From the NCBI RefSeq assembly GCF_000143985.1, contig NC_014364.1:1178001-1242000 (forward strand): 64,000 bases of DNA. Reading direction: 5' to 3'. The notes under the pieces were generated by a model. The model searched no databases, was not told where the DNA came from, and saw nothing but the letters and a program-made list of their open reading frames with translations. The number at the start of each line of letters is the position of its first letter. Position 1 is the stretch's first letter. This document shows, piece after piece, positions 1-8,374 of this stretch. This stretch comes from Sediminispirochaeta smaragdinae DSM 11293 (GTDB taxonomy: Bacteria > Spirochaetota > Spirochaetia > DSM-16054 > Sediminispirochaetaceae). A program made the translations under genes and the position numbers.

Positions 1-841
1 CTTAACGTTCGGTGTAACGTTTTGTATCATTTCCGGAGGAATCGATTTATCTCTTGGATCTGTTGTTTCCTTGTCGTCGGTTGTGGCTGGGAGCTTTGCG
101 CAAAAATTAGCATATTCTGCCAAGATCTTTCCCGGTATGGCCCCTTACCCTGCGGTCGTTGCACTACTGATCGGTCTGGCCGTTGGTTTGGCCGTTGGAT
201 TTACAAACGGCATGTTTATTGCTTATACGAGAATCCATCCGTTTATCGCAACCTTAGGCAGCATGTGTATCGCAAGGGGCCTTGCTTTGGTCTATACAAA
301 AGGACAGCCTGTTTCGCAATTGACCGACAGCTTTAACAAGTTCGGCAATATCCATATTTGGGGCGATGTAACTGGTATTATGGTTTTCTTTATTATATGC
401 GGCGCCATATCGTGGTACCTGTTGAATCAAACACGGTTCGGCAGAAGTGTATATGCAATAGGAGGTAACTTGGCGGGAAACAGTGCTGCTGCACGTGTAG
501 TCGGAATCAATGTCGAACATAACTTGGTCAAGGTATATGCCCTCTCCGGGCTTTTTGCAGGCCTTGGCGGAGTCCTGATTGCAGCAAGGACCGGCGCCGG
601 AAACCCAACCCTGGGACTGAATATGGAACTGGATGCAATTGCTGCTGCGACCATAGGCGGTGTTTCTCAAAGAGGAGGAATCGGGCGTATCAGCGGTGTT
701 TTTGCCGGTATATTAATTTTAGGTATCGTAAAAAGTGCCTTAATTTATCTTGGTATTTCTTCCTATTTCCAGGACATCGTCAAAGGTGTGATTATCATTT
801 TTGCTGTTGTTCTTGATATGACGGGGCAGAAAAACAACTAA
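1..841 (+). CDS. ABC sugar transporter permease, RbsC type (5' end outside window)
   Basis: This is the C-terminal part of an inner-membrane permease of the RbsC/BPD_transp_2 family, which forms the channel of pentose-type sugar importers. The reading frame is open from the first bases of the window and already encodes the family motif SGGIDLSLGS, so the start lies upstream; a TTG at 71 is only an internal codon. About 279 residues remain, with several hydrophobic segments, the cytoplasmic coupling region around GRSVYAIGGN and the late family motif AATIGGVSQRGG. RbsC proteins are usually 310-330 residues, so roughly 40 are missing. It is the last gene of its operon, since the next gene starts about 95 bases later behind its own promoter. 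The substrate cannot be told from the permease alone. Confidence 0.9.
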   Translation, partial: LTFGVTFCIISGGIDLSLGSVVSLSSVVAGSFAQKLAYSAKIFPGMAPYPAVVALLIGLAVGLAVGFTNGMFIAYTRIHPFIATLGSMCIARGLALVYTKGQPVSQLTDSFNKFGNIHIWGDVTGIMVFFIICGAISWYLLNQTRFGRSVYAIGGNLAGNSAAARVVGINVEHNLVKVYALSGLFAGLGGVLIAARTGAGNPTLGLNMELDAIAAATIGGVSQRGGIGRISGVFAGILILGIVKSALIYLGISSYFQDIVKGVIIIFAVVLDMTGQKNN

Positions 842-878
842 AACAGGGCCTTTATCCATGTTTAGCGATCGTTGTTAT

Positions 879-928
879 AGTGTACAATATTAAACATACA
901 TTGACAATATGTACAAATATTGTACACT
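879..928. promoter_or_regulatory. Promoter inside a perfect 13-bp inverted repeat
   Basis: A perfect inverted repeat has arms agtgtacaatatt (879-891) and aatattgtacact (916-928), separated by 24 bases. A TTGACA box (901-906) and a TACACT box (923-928) are 16 bases apart, so the right arm covers the -10 element. This layout fits an operator under repressor control, although an RNA hairpin is also possible. The expected transcription start is near 935-936, right at the GTG proposed as start of the next gene. Confidence 0.55.
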
Positions 929-935
929 GATCTAT

Positions 936-2102
936 GTGATCGATAGAGAAGTAGAATCAGAATTGTTCCTGCTCAGCAAAGAATTTCCAATTATAGCAAT
1001 ATTAGGTCCACGTCAGTCAGGGAAGACGACACTTTCGCAAAAAGTGTTTTCAGGCTATGAGTATGTCTCATTGGAAGACATAGACCACAGAGAATTTGCT
1101 CAAAATGACCCCCGGGGATTTCTTTTGCGGTATGGCGGAAAGGTTATCTTTGATGAGATCCAAAGAGTACCGCAACTGATATCCTATTTACAGACACATG
1201 TTGATAAACACAAAGAAAATGGCCAAATAGTAATAACCGGATCCCATAATTTTCTCTTGATGGAACAGATCAGTCAATCATTATCCGGACGTGTAGGAAT
1301 CGTAAAACTTTTGCCGTTTACTGCGTCTGAACTAAAAGCAACCAATAACAGCCTGGGTGATTTGCTGTACAATGGGATGTACCCCAGGATTTATGATCAG
1401 CATATTCGGCCTGAGACATTCTATAAAAATTATATTGCGACATACATAGAGAAGGATGTGCGTCAGATCAAACAGATCATGAATTTGGATAACTTTATGA
1501 AGTTTATCCGGGTGTTGGCTGGAAGAACAGGACAAGAGTTACATCTTGCATCAATAGGAGAGGAATGCGGAATATCTCATAACACAGTAAACGAATGGAT
1601 CAGTGTACTTGAGGCGAGTTTTATCATATACAGGATACGGCCTTATTATAAGAACTATAACAAAAGGATAGTAAAAAATTCAAAGATCTATTTTACCGAC
1701 ACAGGACTTGTCTGCAATGTGCTAGGAATTAGAAAAAAAGAAGAACTTGATTATCATTTCTTGAAAGGGAGTATTTTCGAAACCTTTGTAGTCAATGAGC
1801 TGATGAAGGAAAATTTAAATACGGGAGAAAAAGTGGGACTCTATTTTTGGAGAGATAATCATAAAAAAGAGCTTGATATAGTGATAGATGCAGGAAGTCA
1901 AACGTATGGAGTGGAGATAAAATCCAGTGCAACGATTCAGGAAAAGTACTTTGCTGGACTTAAGTATTGGAGCGAACTCAGTGGGGTGGAACCATCGAAG
2001 ATGTATTTGGTATACGGAGGAGAAGAAAGTTTTAGAAGAAACAACATGAATGTCGTGGGTTGGAGACACATAAAAGAAAAGCTTATGGAGAATGCTATAT
2101 AA
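936..2102 (+). CDS. ATP-binding protein, AAA_14/DUF4143 family
   Basis: The predicted 388-residue protein has an N-terminal P-loop ATPase domain with Walker A GPRQSGKTT and Walker B KVIFDEIQRV, followed by a winged-helix-like middle region and a C-terminal nuclease-fold segment typical of DUF4143 proteins (motif WRDNHKKELDIVI, then VEIKSS). The GTG at 936 is preferred because family members usually begin a few residues before a basic-hydrophobic stretch like the one that follows it. An ATG at 909 would add nine residues but lies inside the inverted repeat. Neither start has a Shine-Dalgarno sequence. The family is common as solitary genes in anaerobes and its biological role is unsettled; links to toxin-antitoxin or mobile-element functions have been proposed but are not shown here. 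The gene stands alone between two operons. Confidence 0.85.
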   Translation: MIDREVESELFLLSKEFPIIAILGPRQSGKTTLSQKVFSGYEYVSLEDIDHREFAQNDPRGFLLRYGGKVIFDEIQRVPQLISYLQTHVDKHKENGQIVITGSHNFLLMEQISQSLSGRVGIVKLLPFTASELKATNNSLGDLLYNGMYPRIYDQHIRPETFYKNYIATYIEKDVRQIKQIMNLDNFMKFIRVLAGRTGQELHLASIGEECGISHNTVNEWISVLEASFIIYRIRPYYKNYNKRIVKNSKIYFTDTGLVCNVLGIRKKEELDYHFLKGSIFETFVVNELMKENLNTGEKVGLYFWRDNHKKELDIVIDAGSQTYGVEIKSSATIQEKYFAGLKYWSELSGVEPSKMYLVYGGEESFRRNNMNVVGWRHIKEKLMENAI

Positions 2103-2220
2103 AACCGTCAATTGGCGAAGACATGGGTGTTGAGGATTGGATATACTTCCCGGCTTCTTGACAAAACGGCTAAAAGATTAAGAACATAGTTCAGAATGTT
2201 TAGCATCTCCAGGAGTTAAC

Positions 2221-3798
2221 ATGAAGTCAGTTCCTTTCCCTCGACACATCCCGGCGGCTCCGACCAACCCGGCGGATAAAAGCAGTAAAAAGGCGTCTTT
2301 TCGTATCAGAGACCTCTTTGATGACCAGAGCGAAGGTTCGGAGGACGAAAAAGCCTCAGGTCTTGATGAGAAATTGCGGCAGGCCTATTTCTGGATTACC
2401 AATACGGCGATCATCAGTCCGTTTTATGATATCGAATACCATGAGCAGCCTCCACAGTCCTTTTTCTTCGGAGATTCCAAGGTACAAGTAGATCTGCCCA
2501 CAGGGCAAAGTTATTCCAGTTTCGTTCTAATTCCCTTACTGACCCTGGCCGTTCGTAAACGCTGCCTTATTGTGGGCGGACCGGGACGCGGTAAAACGGC
2601 AACCTCCATCCTCATGGGGCTTTTGGCAGGTTATGATCTGAAGGATATGAAAAGGGCCATTCAGCATGGCCAGCCCCAGATGACGGTGGCAGATCTGCTG
2701 GGACACCCCTTTCCCGGTGATCTCATGAAATCGGAAGATCCCAGTCAGATTCGTATCTCATGGCGAAAGTGGCTCGGCATGAGGGTCAAGATCATCGATG
2801 AATATAACAGGATACCCACCAGAACCCAGTCGGCGCTCTTAACGGTCCTTGCCGACAATTACGCAGAAATCATGGACCAGATCTACGAATGTCCCGAGGC
2901 AGCCTGGTATCTGACCGCCAATGACGATGCAGGGGGAGGCACATACCAGGTAATCGAGGCCTTGAAAGATCGAATTGATGTGGTTGTCAGGGCCCTCCAT
3001 TTTAACACCCGTTTCCTGGAAGATTTGCAGCATCGTATAGAAACAAGATTTCAACCGGAAAAGAACATACCCGGTGAGATTGTATTTACCGAGGAAGAAC
3101 TGGATACCCTGTATCAGGAGATTCTTGCAATTCAGGTTCCTGCGCTTATACGGAAAAAAATAGAGTTCTTCGCCCGGCAGTTTGAGTTTTTCGAACCGGC
3201 CTCCACCAAGCTGGAGTACATGACAAAGGATACGGCAAAGCTTTCCGGGCTCGATTTCCAGGAATTGATGAGTCAGGAGAGTGGTAAAGATCAGATACGG
3301 GACCTCGGCAGCCAGGCAAAGAACGGTCTGTCCGTACGAAAACTGATGACCATGCTCCTGTTCACCAAGGCTCTTGCCTACTTTCGGGGCCACGGAGAGG
3401 TCGAGGATGAGGATGTCAGGCAGATTATTCCCTTCGTACTTCATGACTCACTTTCCCCCTATCTGGAATCACCCTACTTTGACAGCGAGGAAAATGGTCC
3501 CTACCGGGTGGACAGAATCACCTGGATTCGCAAGACCTATGATCTCTCCTGCCAGGAATTTGAGCGTCTGAAGCTTCAGAAACACGATCCGGTGGAAGAG
3601 ACGGAAAAGCTGTTTCGCATGGGGCTTGAAGATCTAAGCATAAAAGAGGTGGAAAAGCGGATGTTTCAGATCGAGCAGATTTTGAAAGAGATGAGCAAGA
3701 CGCAAAAACTCTACGGTCATATGGCCGATGATATTCTTAAATTGAAGTATTTCCATCAGAGATACACCAATTATCGACGATGGCTGCAATGGAAATAG
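2221..3798 (+). CDS. MoxR-family AAA+ ATPase
   Basis: This 525-residue protein is a MoxR-type AAA+ ATPase, a class that acts as a chaperone or remodelling motor with vWA-domain partners. Walker A is GGPGRGKT (119-126), Walker B IIDEYNRIP (191-199), the sensor 1 Asn lies in LTAND (231-235) and an arginine-finger candidate is Arg251 in ALKDRID. An unusual 110-residue N-terminal extension precedes the ATPase core, and a long charged helical C-terminal region (about 420-525) follows it; typical MoxR proteins are about 330 residues. The ATG is preceded by aggag. It is the first of seven overlapping genes, and the vWA protein encoded two genes downstream is the expected partner. A TTGACA at 2158-2163 could be a -35 box, but no convincing -10 is visible. 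Confidence 0.88.
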   Translation: MKSVPFPRHIPAAPTNPADKSSKKASFRIRDLFDDQSEGSEDEKASGLDEKLRQAYFWITNTAIISPFYDIEYHEQPPQSFFFGDSKVQVDLPTGQSYSSFVLIPLLTLAVRKRCLIVGGPGRGKTATSILMGLLAGYDLKDMKRAIQHGQPQMTVADLLGHPFPGDLMKSEDPSQIRISWRKWLGMRVKIIDEYNRIPTRTQSALLTVLADNYAEIMDQIYECPEAAWYLTANDDAGGGTYQVIEALKDRIDVVVRALHFNTRFLEDLQHRIETRFQPEKNIPGEIVFTEEELDTLYQEILAIQVPALIRKKIEFFARQFEFFEPASTKLEYMTKDTAKLSGLDFQELMSQESGKDQIRDLGSQAKNGLSVRKLMTMLLFTKALAYFRGHGEVEDEDVRQIIPFVLHDSLSPYLESPYFDSEENGPYRVDRITWIRKTYDLSCQEFERLKLQKHDPVEETEKLFRMGLEDLSIKEVEKRMFQIEQILKEMSKTQKLYGHMADDILKLKYFHQRYTNYRRWLQWK

Positions 3799-4694
3799 GC
3801 ACAACGCTGGCCCTTTTCCTTCAAAAAGAGGAACCGGTCCTCCAGGCTTCTTTGGACACGCTACTTGAATCACACCCCCTTGTGCGGGAGCTTGATGTGG
3901 AAGGGCTGCTGAGTCACCTGTTCTCCGCTCTGTTCGAAGTATTTTCTTCGGACTCGGAGTGCCTGCGCATGCTTTTCCTGCACGGCATGAGGCACTATCT
4001 GCCTGCCGTGCTTAAAGAGGGCGAAACGACGCTCCCTGCCGAGATGCTTCTTGAAAGCTGGCTTCTGCTAAGGCCCCTGATCTCTGATCAGCGCCTGCTT
4101 TCGGCGGATAAACTACCAGGTTTTCTCGAGCGGTGGGAGCTCGCCTTGAAGCGGCTCCCGGATAATTCCATGCGCCGGAGCTGGCTGGATCATATGGCCC
4201 GGTACCTCGATCAATGTACCCGACTTGAGCAGGTCTTTGCCCTGGGGCGTCTGGCCGCCTGGATTCTGGGGCTGGCCGAACAGCGGCAAGCGGCCCTGGA
4301 GAGTGCTGATCTTCTACCTGAAAAGCTCATCGGTGAGCTTCTTCACATAGAGAAGAGTGGACTGAAAGAGGCCCGGGATAACCCCTGGTTTTTCAAAGGC
4401 TCCTTCATCAAGGGGCGTATCGGCGGTTTCGCCGGTTACGGAGGGCCCTTCCTTCAGCCACCTACATGTCGCAGGCTGGAAGGGGTTTCTTTGCCTGCCT
4501 CCAGCGGCCTTGTGGCCCATGACCGGAAAAATGGTTACCATCTCTTTGCCGATTCCTTCGGCTGCCGTCTGGTTTACGATCCCGCCCTCCTGACCCTGGC
4601 CCGGAATCTTCCCGAGGCGCATGAGACCGAGTGGCTCCTTGTCGACTGTCGGAAGGACAGTCACTACCTATGGGTCCGGAGGAAGGGGGCATGA
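3780..4694 (+). CDS. Uncharacterised protein between MoxR and vWA genes
   Basis: I do not recognise this 304-residue protein. Roughly residues 1-200 are predicted helical and Leu-rich, while residues 205-304 contain Gly/Pro-rich and beta-like segments (FAGYGGPFLQPP, then alternating hydrophobic strands up to WLLVDCRKDSHYLWV). There is no signal peptide or membrane segment. Its gene overlaps the MoxR gene by 19 bases and the vWA gene by 4, so translation is probably coupled. MoxR-vWA modules described by Aravind and colleagues often carry a third, poorly conserved component between or next to the two core genes; this protein holds that position, but I see no diagnostic motif. A second ATG at 3789 is an alternative start. 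Confidence 0.7.
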   Translation: MAAMEIGTTLALFLQKEEPVLQASLDTLLESHPLVRELDVEGLLSHLFSALFEVFSSDSECLRMLFLHGMRHYLPAVLKEGETTLPAEMLLESWLLLRPLISDQRLLSADKLPGFLERWELALKRLPDNSMRRSWLDHMARYLDQCTRLEQVFALGRLAAWILGLAEQRQAALESADLLPEKLIGELLHIEKSGLKEARDNPWFFKGSFIKGRIGGFAGYGGPFLQPPTCRRLEGVSLPASSGLVAHDRKNGYHLFADSFGCRLVYDPALLTLARNLPEAHETEWLLVDCRKDSHYLWVRRKGA

Positions 4695-6427
4695 ACGGGA
4701 AAGAACTGTGCGAAGCCTGGGATGAACGGTGGGAAGAGGCCTTGGGGCTTTGGAGTCATCTGGTCATGATGCGTTCTCCCCACTGGTGTTTTTCTACGGA
4801 GGAGGCAAAGACCCAGGGACTGGAGGGCAGTTTTGCCATGATTCGTCTGAAGGATCACCGAGTCGTTCTCGATGCTTCACTCATCTCGTATTATCGCTTG
4901 GAAGACTTTCCTCTGGAAATACTCGCCCACGAAATCGGCCATCATGTCTATGTCCCGGCAAATCTTCAGGACAACGGGCGTTTGCTAAGCCTGGTGCGCA
5001 AGGCCCTGACGGAAAAAGAAAGCTATGCGCCCCAGTTTATGAACCTCTACGCCGATCATCTGATTAACTACCATCTTCAGAAACAGAAAGGCCTGGCCAT
5101 GGCGGAAGTCTATCAACATATTTTGGCCAAGCAGAAGAAGGATGACACTTCTGCGGTGTGGAATCTGTACCTGGCCGTCTACGAGCGGCTTTTTTCTCTA
5201 AAACCCGGCACCCTGGCACGAGTTCCAGGCAAGAAAACAGAGTCCCAGAGGCTGGAACAGGATAGTGAAATAGGGGCTCAGATCATTCGATCCTATTGTG
5301 AAGATTGGCTCTCGGGAGCCTACACCTATGCTTCCCTCTATTACCCCTATCTGTGGGAAAAAGCCCAGGAGAGCGCTTCGATTACCCTCCTCCTTGATAC
5401 CCTGCATGCCTCGGACGGGGCCTCCGGGGAGGGGGGAGACCTACAGAAGGTTTCTGCCGATGGGGTGGGTATGGTGTCCGATCACTCCATCTCCGGCGAT
5501 GGAAGAACAGAAATCGGTTCACCTCAATCTGAGGGAGAAGGGCCGGCTCAGCGCTATACCTCGCCCTGTGAGTATTTGGATTACATGAGTCAGCTGGAAC
5601 CGGGGAGCTTTGATTCCAACAAGGCGCTGGCCCGCTATTATACGCAGATTGCGTCCCCGTATATGATCCCATTTCCCATGGAAGTCATGCCGGAAAAAGA
5701 GGCTATCATCCCCGAAGGCCTAGAATCCTGGGATATCGGTGATAATCCCGGCGAGATCGACTGGTTTGGGACCCTCATCCGAAGCCCCGAGGTGGTACCG
5801 GGGATGACAACAGTTAAAAAGGTCTATGGATGGGATGATGACCAGAGCCCCGGGCAAAAGGTCCCGGACTTGTATATCGGTATCGATTGTTCCGGTTCCA
5901 TGGGGAATCCTGCTCTGAAATTTAGCTGGCCCGTTCTTGCAGGGACCATCATTGCCCAATCGGCATTGCGGGCCGGGGCCAGGGTGAAGGTCGTTCTTTC
6001 CGGTGAGCCTGGTTCTTTCATGGAGACCCGCGATTTTGTAAAGAGTCGGCAGGAGGTCATGAATGTGCTGATTTCCTATCTTGGAACGGGTTTTGCTTTC
6101 GGAATTCCCCGTCTTGCCGATGATTTTTCCCGTCCCAGGAAGGAGCGGACCCATATTCTGCTTTTGACCGATGACGATATCTTTGCCATGCTGAACGACG
6201 GTCCCCATTATGATCAAAAGCACTCTACCTGGGAGGTCGCAGACAAGGCCCTTAAAAACGGTGGAGGCGGCGGCTCCTTGGTCCTCTATTCAGAACCCGA
6301 GTACCATGCGAAAGAGGCTGACCGCTTGAAAAAAGAGGGCTGGGACCTCTTCTACGTATCCAATGACGAGGAGTTGTCCCGTTTTGCCAAGGCCTTTGCC
6401 CGCAAAAAATTTGGAGCCAAGCGATGA
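4691..6427 (+). CDS. Putative zinc metallopeptidase-vWA domain fusion
   Basis: The 578-residue protein joins two domains. The N-terminal part carries a zinc-metallopeptidase signature HEIGH (80-84) followed by YADHLIN (120-126), the arrangement seen in DUF2201-type putative metallopeptidases paired with vWA domains. A low-complexity Gly/Ser/Asp linker spans about 240-290. The C-terminal vWA domain has a complete MIDAS metal site: DCSGS (399-403), a Thr in YLGTG (466) and Asp in LLTDDD (494-496). It presumably works with the MoxR ATPase encoded two genes upstream, which would regulate its metal-dependent binding or cleavage. The ATG at 4691 was chosen because it overlaps the previous stop as ATGA and follows a good ggaggaaggggg site; an in-frame GTG at 4631 is less likely. 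No export signal is present, so it should act in the cytoplasm. Confidence 0.82.
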   Translation: MNGKELCEAWDERWEEALGLWSHLVMMRSPHWCFSTEEAKTQGLEGSFAMIRLKDHRVVLDASLISYYRLEDFPLEILAHEIGHHVYVPANLQDNGRLLSLVRKALTEKESYAPQFMNLYADHLINYHLQKQKGLAMAEVYQHILAKQKKDDTSAVWNLYLAVYERLFSLKPGTLARVPGKKTESQRLEQDSEIGAQIIRSYCEDWLSGAYTYASLYYPYLWEKAQESASITLLLDTLHASDGASGEGGDLQKVSADGVGMVSDHSISGDGRTEIGSPQSEGEGPAQRYTSPCEYLDYMSQLEPGSFDSNKALARYYTQIASPYMIPFPMEVMPEKEAIIPEGLESWDIGDNPGEIDWFGTLIRSPEVVPGMTTVKKVYGWDDDQSPGQKVPDLYIGIDCSGSMGNPALKFSWPVLAGTIIAQSALRAGARVKVVLSGEPGSFMETRDFVKSRQEVMNVLISYLGTGFAFGIPRLADDFSRPRKERTHILLLTDDDIFAMLNDGPHYDQKHSTWEVADKALKNGGGGGSLVLYSEPEYHAKEADRLKKEGWDLFYVSNDEELSRFAKAFARKKFGAKR

Positions 6428-7038
6428 GAGTTCCGCAAAACGGTGAGCAAACAGGGCCTCAACTGGAGGATCTGCTCCACCATCTTTCCGAATGCCCCGG
6501 TGTGTTTCTGGAAACGCCGCTGTTCGTCAGCTCTGCCTCCGAGGGCGGAGTCCATAGTTTGGCTCTGATTTTTGATCTGTTTCTGCTCCAGAATGTGAAG
6601 ATCCCTATAGGCTTGAAAAGGAAGTTGGAAACATCCTGGGAAAGTCCCCAGTTATCTGAGCGCTGCTGGCGAGGGTGGCAGCTTCTGGCCTACCTCTTTT
6701 CCCACAGCTGGTTCTATGAGAAAAAGGTCCTGGCAAAGGGCTTTGCCCGTGGCCTTGATCATATGCACAAGCTTACCGATATTGTGGAGGCTTCCGCTTT
6801 TATCGCCAACCCGGCACGGCGGGAGGAACTCTGTCGGCTTGCACTATTTTGGTGCGGCCTCAGGCCGCAGGGAGAGAGCCCAGAGCAGGCCGAGGATCGG
6901 CTGAAGGCACTGGATACCCTTTTCAGGAAGGACATCGAAGCGAAAAGCAGCCGGAACAGGAGCAGGGCAGAGGAGATACGACGAAAAATCCAGGAAGCCA
7001 GGGCCAGGGAGGCGGCCAATACCTATGCAAGGGAATAA
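6424..7038 (+). CDS. Uncharacterised helical protein of the MoxR-vWA operon
   Basis: This 204-residue protein matches no family I recognise. It appears almost entirely alpha-helical, with a Trp-rich middle (residues 70-100) and a strongly charged Arg/Glu/Ala-rich C-terminal helix (about 170-200) that could be a coiled coil. It has no signal peptide, membrane segment or obvious catalytic motif. The start overlaps the vWA stop codon as ATGA, and the end overlaps the next gene by 14 bases. By position it may be a small adaptor or regulatory subunit of the MoxR-vWA complex, but this is inference from context only. Confidence 0.7.
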   Translation: MRVPQNGEQTGPQLEDLLHHLSECPGVFLETPLFVSSASEGGVHSLALIFDLFLLQNVKIPIGLKRKLETSWESPQLSERCWRGWQLLAYLFSHSWFYEKKVLAKGFARGLDHMHKLTDIVEASAFIANPARREELCRLALFWCGLRPQGESPEQAEDRLKALDTLFRKDIEAKSSRNRSRAEEIRRKIQEARAREAANTYARE

Positions 7039-8374
7039 GACGATCCGTCCTGTTCTGGACGATTCAGAGCGATTCCCAGGACTTGAGGATTTGAGATGGG
7101 TCTACTACCTTAGGCAGCATCCGAAGGCGCCTCTGTACAATTTCAAATCGGGAGATCGTCTCGATTCAGACGGGGTGGAGCGGCTGCATGGCTACAAGAG
7201 GACGTTGCGGAAGCTCGGTGGTACCTCATCCCTCTCCTTTATACGGGCGTTCTACAAAGAGGCCCGTTCGGATGTTCCCGCCTACCGAAACTATCCGGCG
7301 GATTTTAACGATGCTCCTTCCATGAATCGTGACGACCTGCGCAAGGCCCCCTGGGACTATGTGAAAGATAGCGCTTCGTTGGAAAATATCCTCTGTTATG
7401 CCACCTCGGGAACCACAGGGGCGCCCCTCGAGGTTATCTTTGATGCCACATGTGCCTCTTCCTGGTTGCCCCAGGTGGAGTTGATGCTGGAGAAGGAGGG
7501 CCTCGGTCTGGAAAAGGGAGCAGGAACAACGGCTGTCGCCCTGATCTGCTATCAACTGGAGACCCTGACCTATGCCTCCGCTTCATCCTATTTAGAAGGC
7601 TCCGGTTTCATCAAGGTGAACCTCCATCCCAAACAGTGGAGAGCTCCCTCGGATGCAAGCGACTATCTTCTGGGCTTAGATCCGGGACTTTTGACGGGAG
7701 ACCCTCTGGCCTTTTCCGCCCTCATGGAGCTTGAGATTCCCCTACGCCCCCGTGCCATGATCTCCAGTGCCATGACCCTGAGCGAGGGATTAGCCGTTAA
7801 GCTGGAAGAGTACTTTCATTGCCCCGTCTATGATGTCTACTCCATGACCGAATGCCGAAACATAGCCTTCAAGAGACGGGGAATCATGGAGAAGATGAGA
7901 CCGGACCTCTATCTGGAAATCCTGGCCCCCGGAGAGGAGCGCGTTTTGGAAGAAGGAGCGTGGGGAGAGCTGGCGGTCAGCGGCGGCAACAACCCCTATC
8001 TTCCCCTGATCCGTTATCGGACGGGAGATTTTTGCCGTCTGAGAAACCAGAGGGGGCGGCAGTTTCTGGAAGATTTTCAGGGACGACTTCCCGTTCGTTT
8101 TCCCCTGCCTCACGGCGGTTGGATAAATACGATAGATTTTTCCCGGGCCCTGGCTCCCTTGGCCCTGGCCTCCTTTCAGATTGCCCAGCAAAGGGATTTT
8201 TCTCTGGTCGTTCGCTATGGTGGGAGGGGCAAGCTCTCCCGAGAGATCGGAAAGGCCATCGGGGGCGTTTTGGAACAATACGGTGCAGAAGATCTTCCCT
8301 TTATCTTTGGAGAACCTTTGCCGGAAATTTCTGGAAAGAAAATCTGTTCCTTTGTAACGGAGTTTGAGCGTTGA
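7025..8374 (+). CDS. Acyl-adenylating ligase, PaaK/F390-synthetase-like
   Basis: This 449-residue protein belongs to the ANL superfamily, which activates carboxylic acids as acyl-AMP and passes them to CoA, a carrier or another nucleophile. It has the ATP-binding loop YATSGTTGAP (125-134), a YDVYSMTE segment corresponding to the YxxTE motif, and RYRTGD, which holds the ribose-binding Asp. The length and motif style resemble phenylacetate-CoA ligase or coenzyme F390 synthetase more than classical acyl-CoA synthetases. No acyl carrier protein or polyketide gene lies nearby, so the acceptor is unknown. It overlaps its upstream neighbour by 14 bases and the NadR gene by 4. The pairing with NAD-precursor enzymes is unusual. 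Confidence 0.8.
   Translation: MQGNKTIRPVLDDSERFPGLEDLRWVYYLRQHPKAPLYNFKSGDRLDSDGVERLHGYKRTLRKLGGTSSLSFIRAFYKEARSDVPAYRNYPADFNDAPSMNRDDLRKAPWDYVKDSASLENILCYATSGTTGAPLEVIFDATCASSWLPQVELMLEKEGLGLEKGAGTTAVALICYQLETLTYASASSYLEGSGFIKVNLHPKQWRAPSDASDYLLGLDPGLLTGDPLAFSALMELEIPLRPRAMISSAMTLSEGLAVKLEEYFHCPVYDVYSMTECRNIAFKRRGIMEKMRPDLYLEILAPGEERVLEEGAWGELAVSGGNNPYLPLIRYRTGDFCRLRNQRGRQFLEDFQGRLPVRFPLPHGGWINTIDFSRALAPLALASFQIAQQRDFSLVVRYGGRGKLSREIGKAIGGVLEQYGAEDLPFIFGEPLPEISGKKICSFVTEFER

Noticed and set aside
5720-6223. Minus-strand open frame inside the vWA gene
   Set aside because: Antisense of a gene with clear vWA motifs; no ribosome site or recognisable domain.
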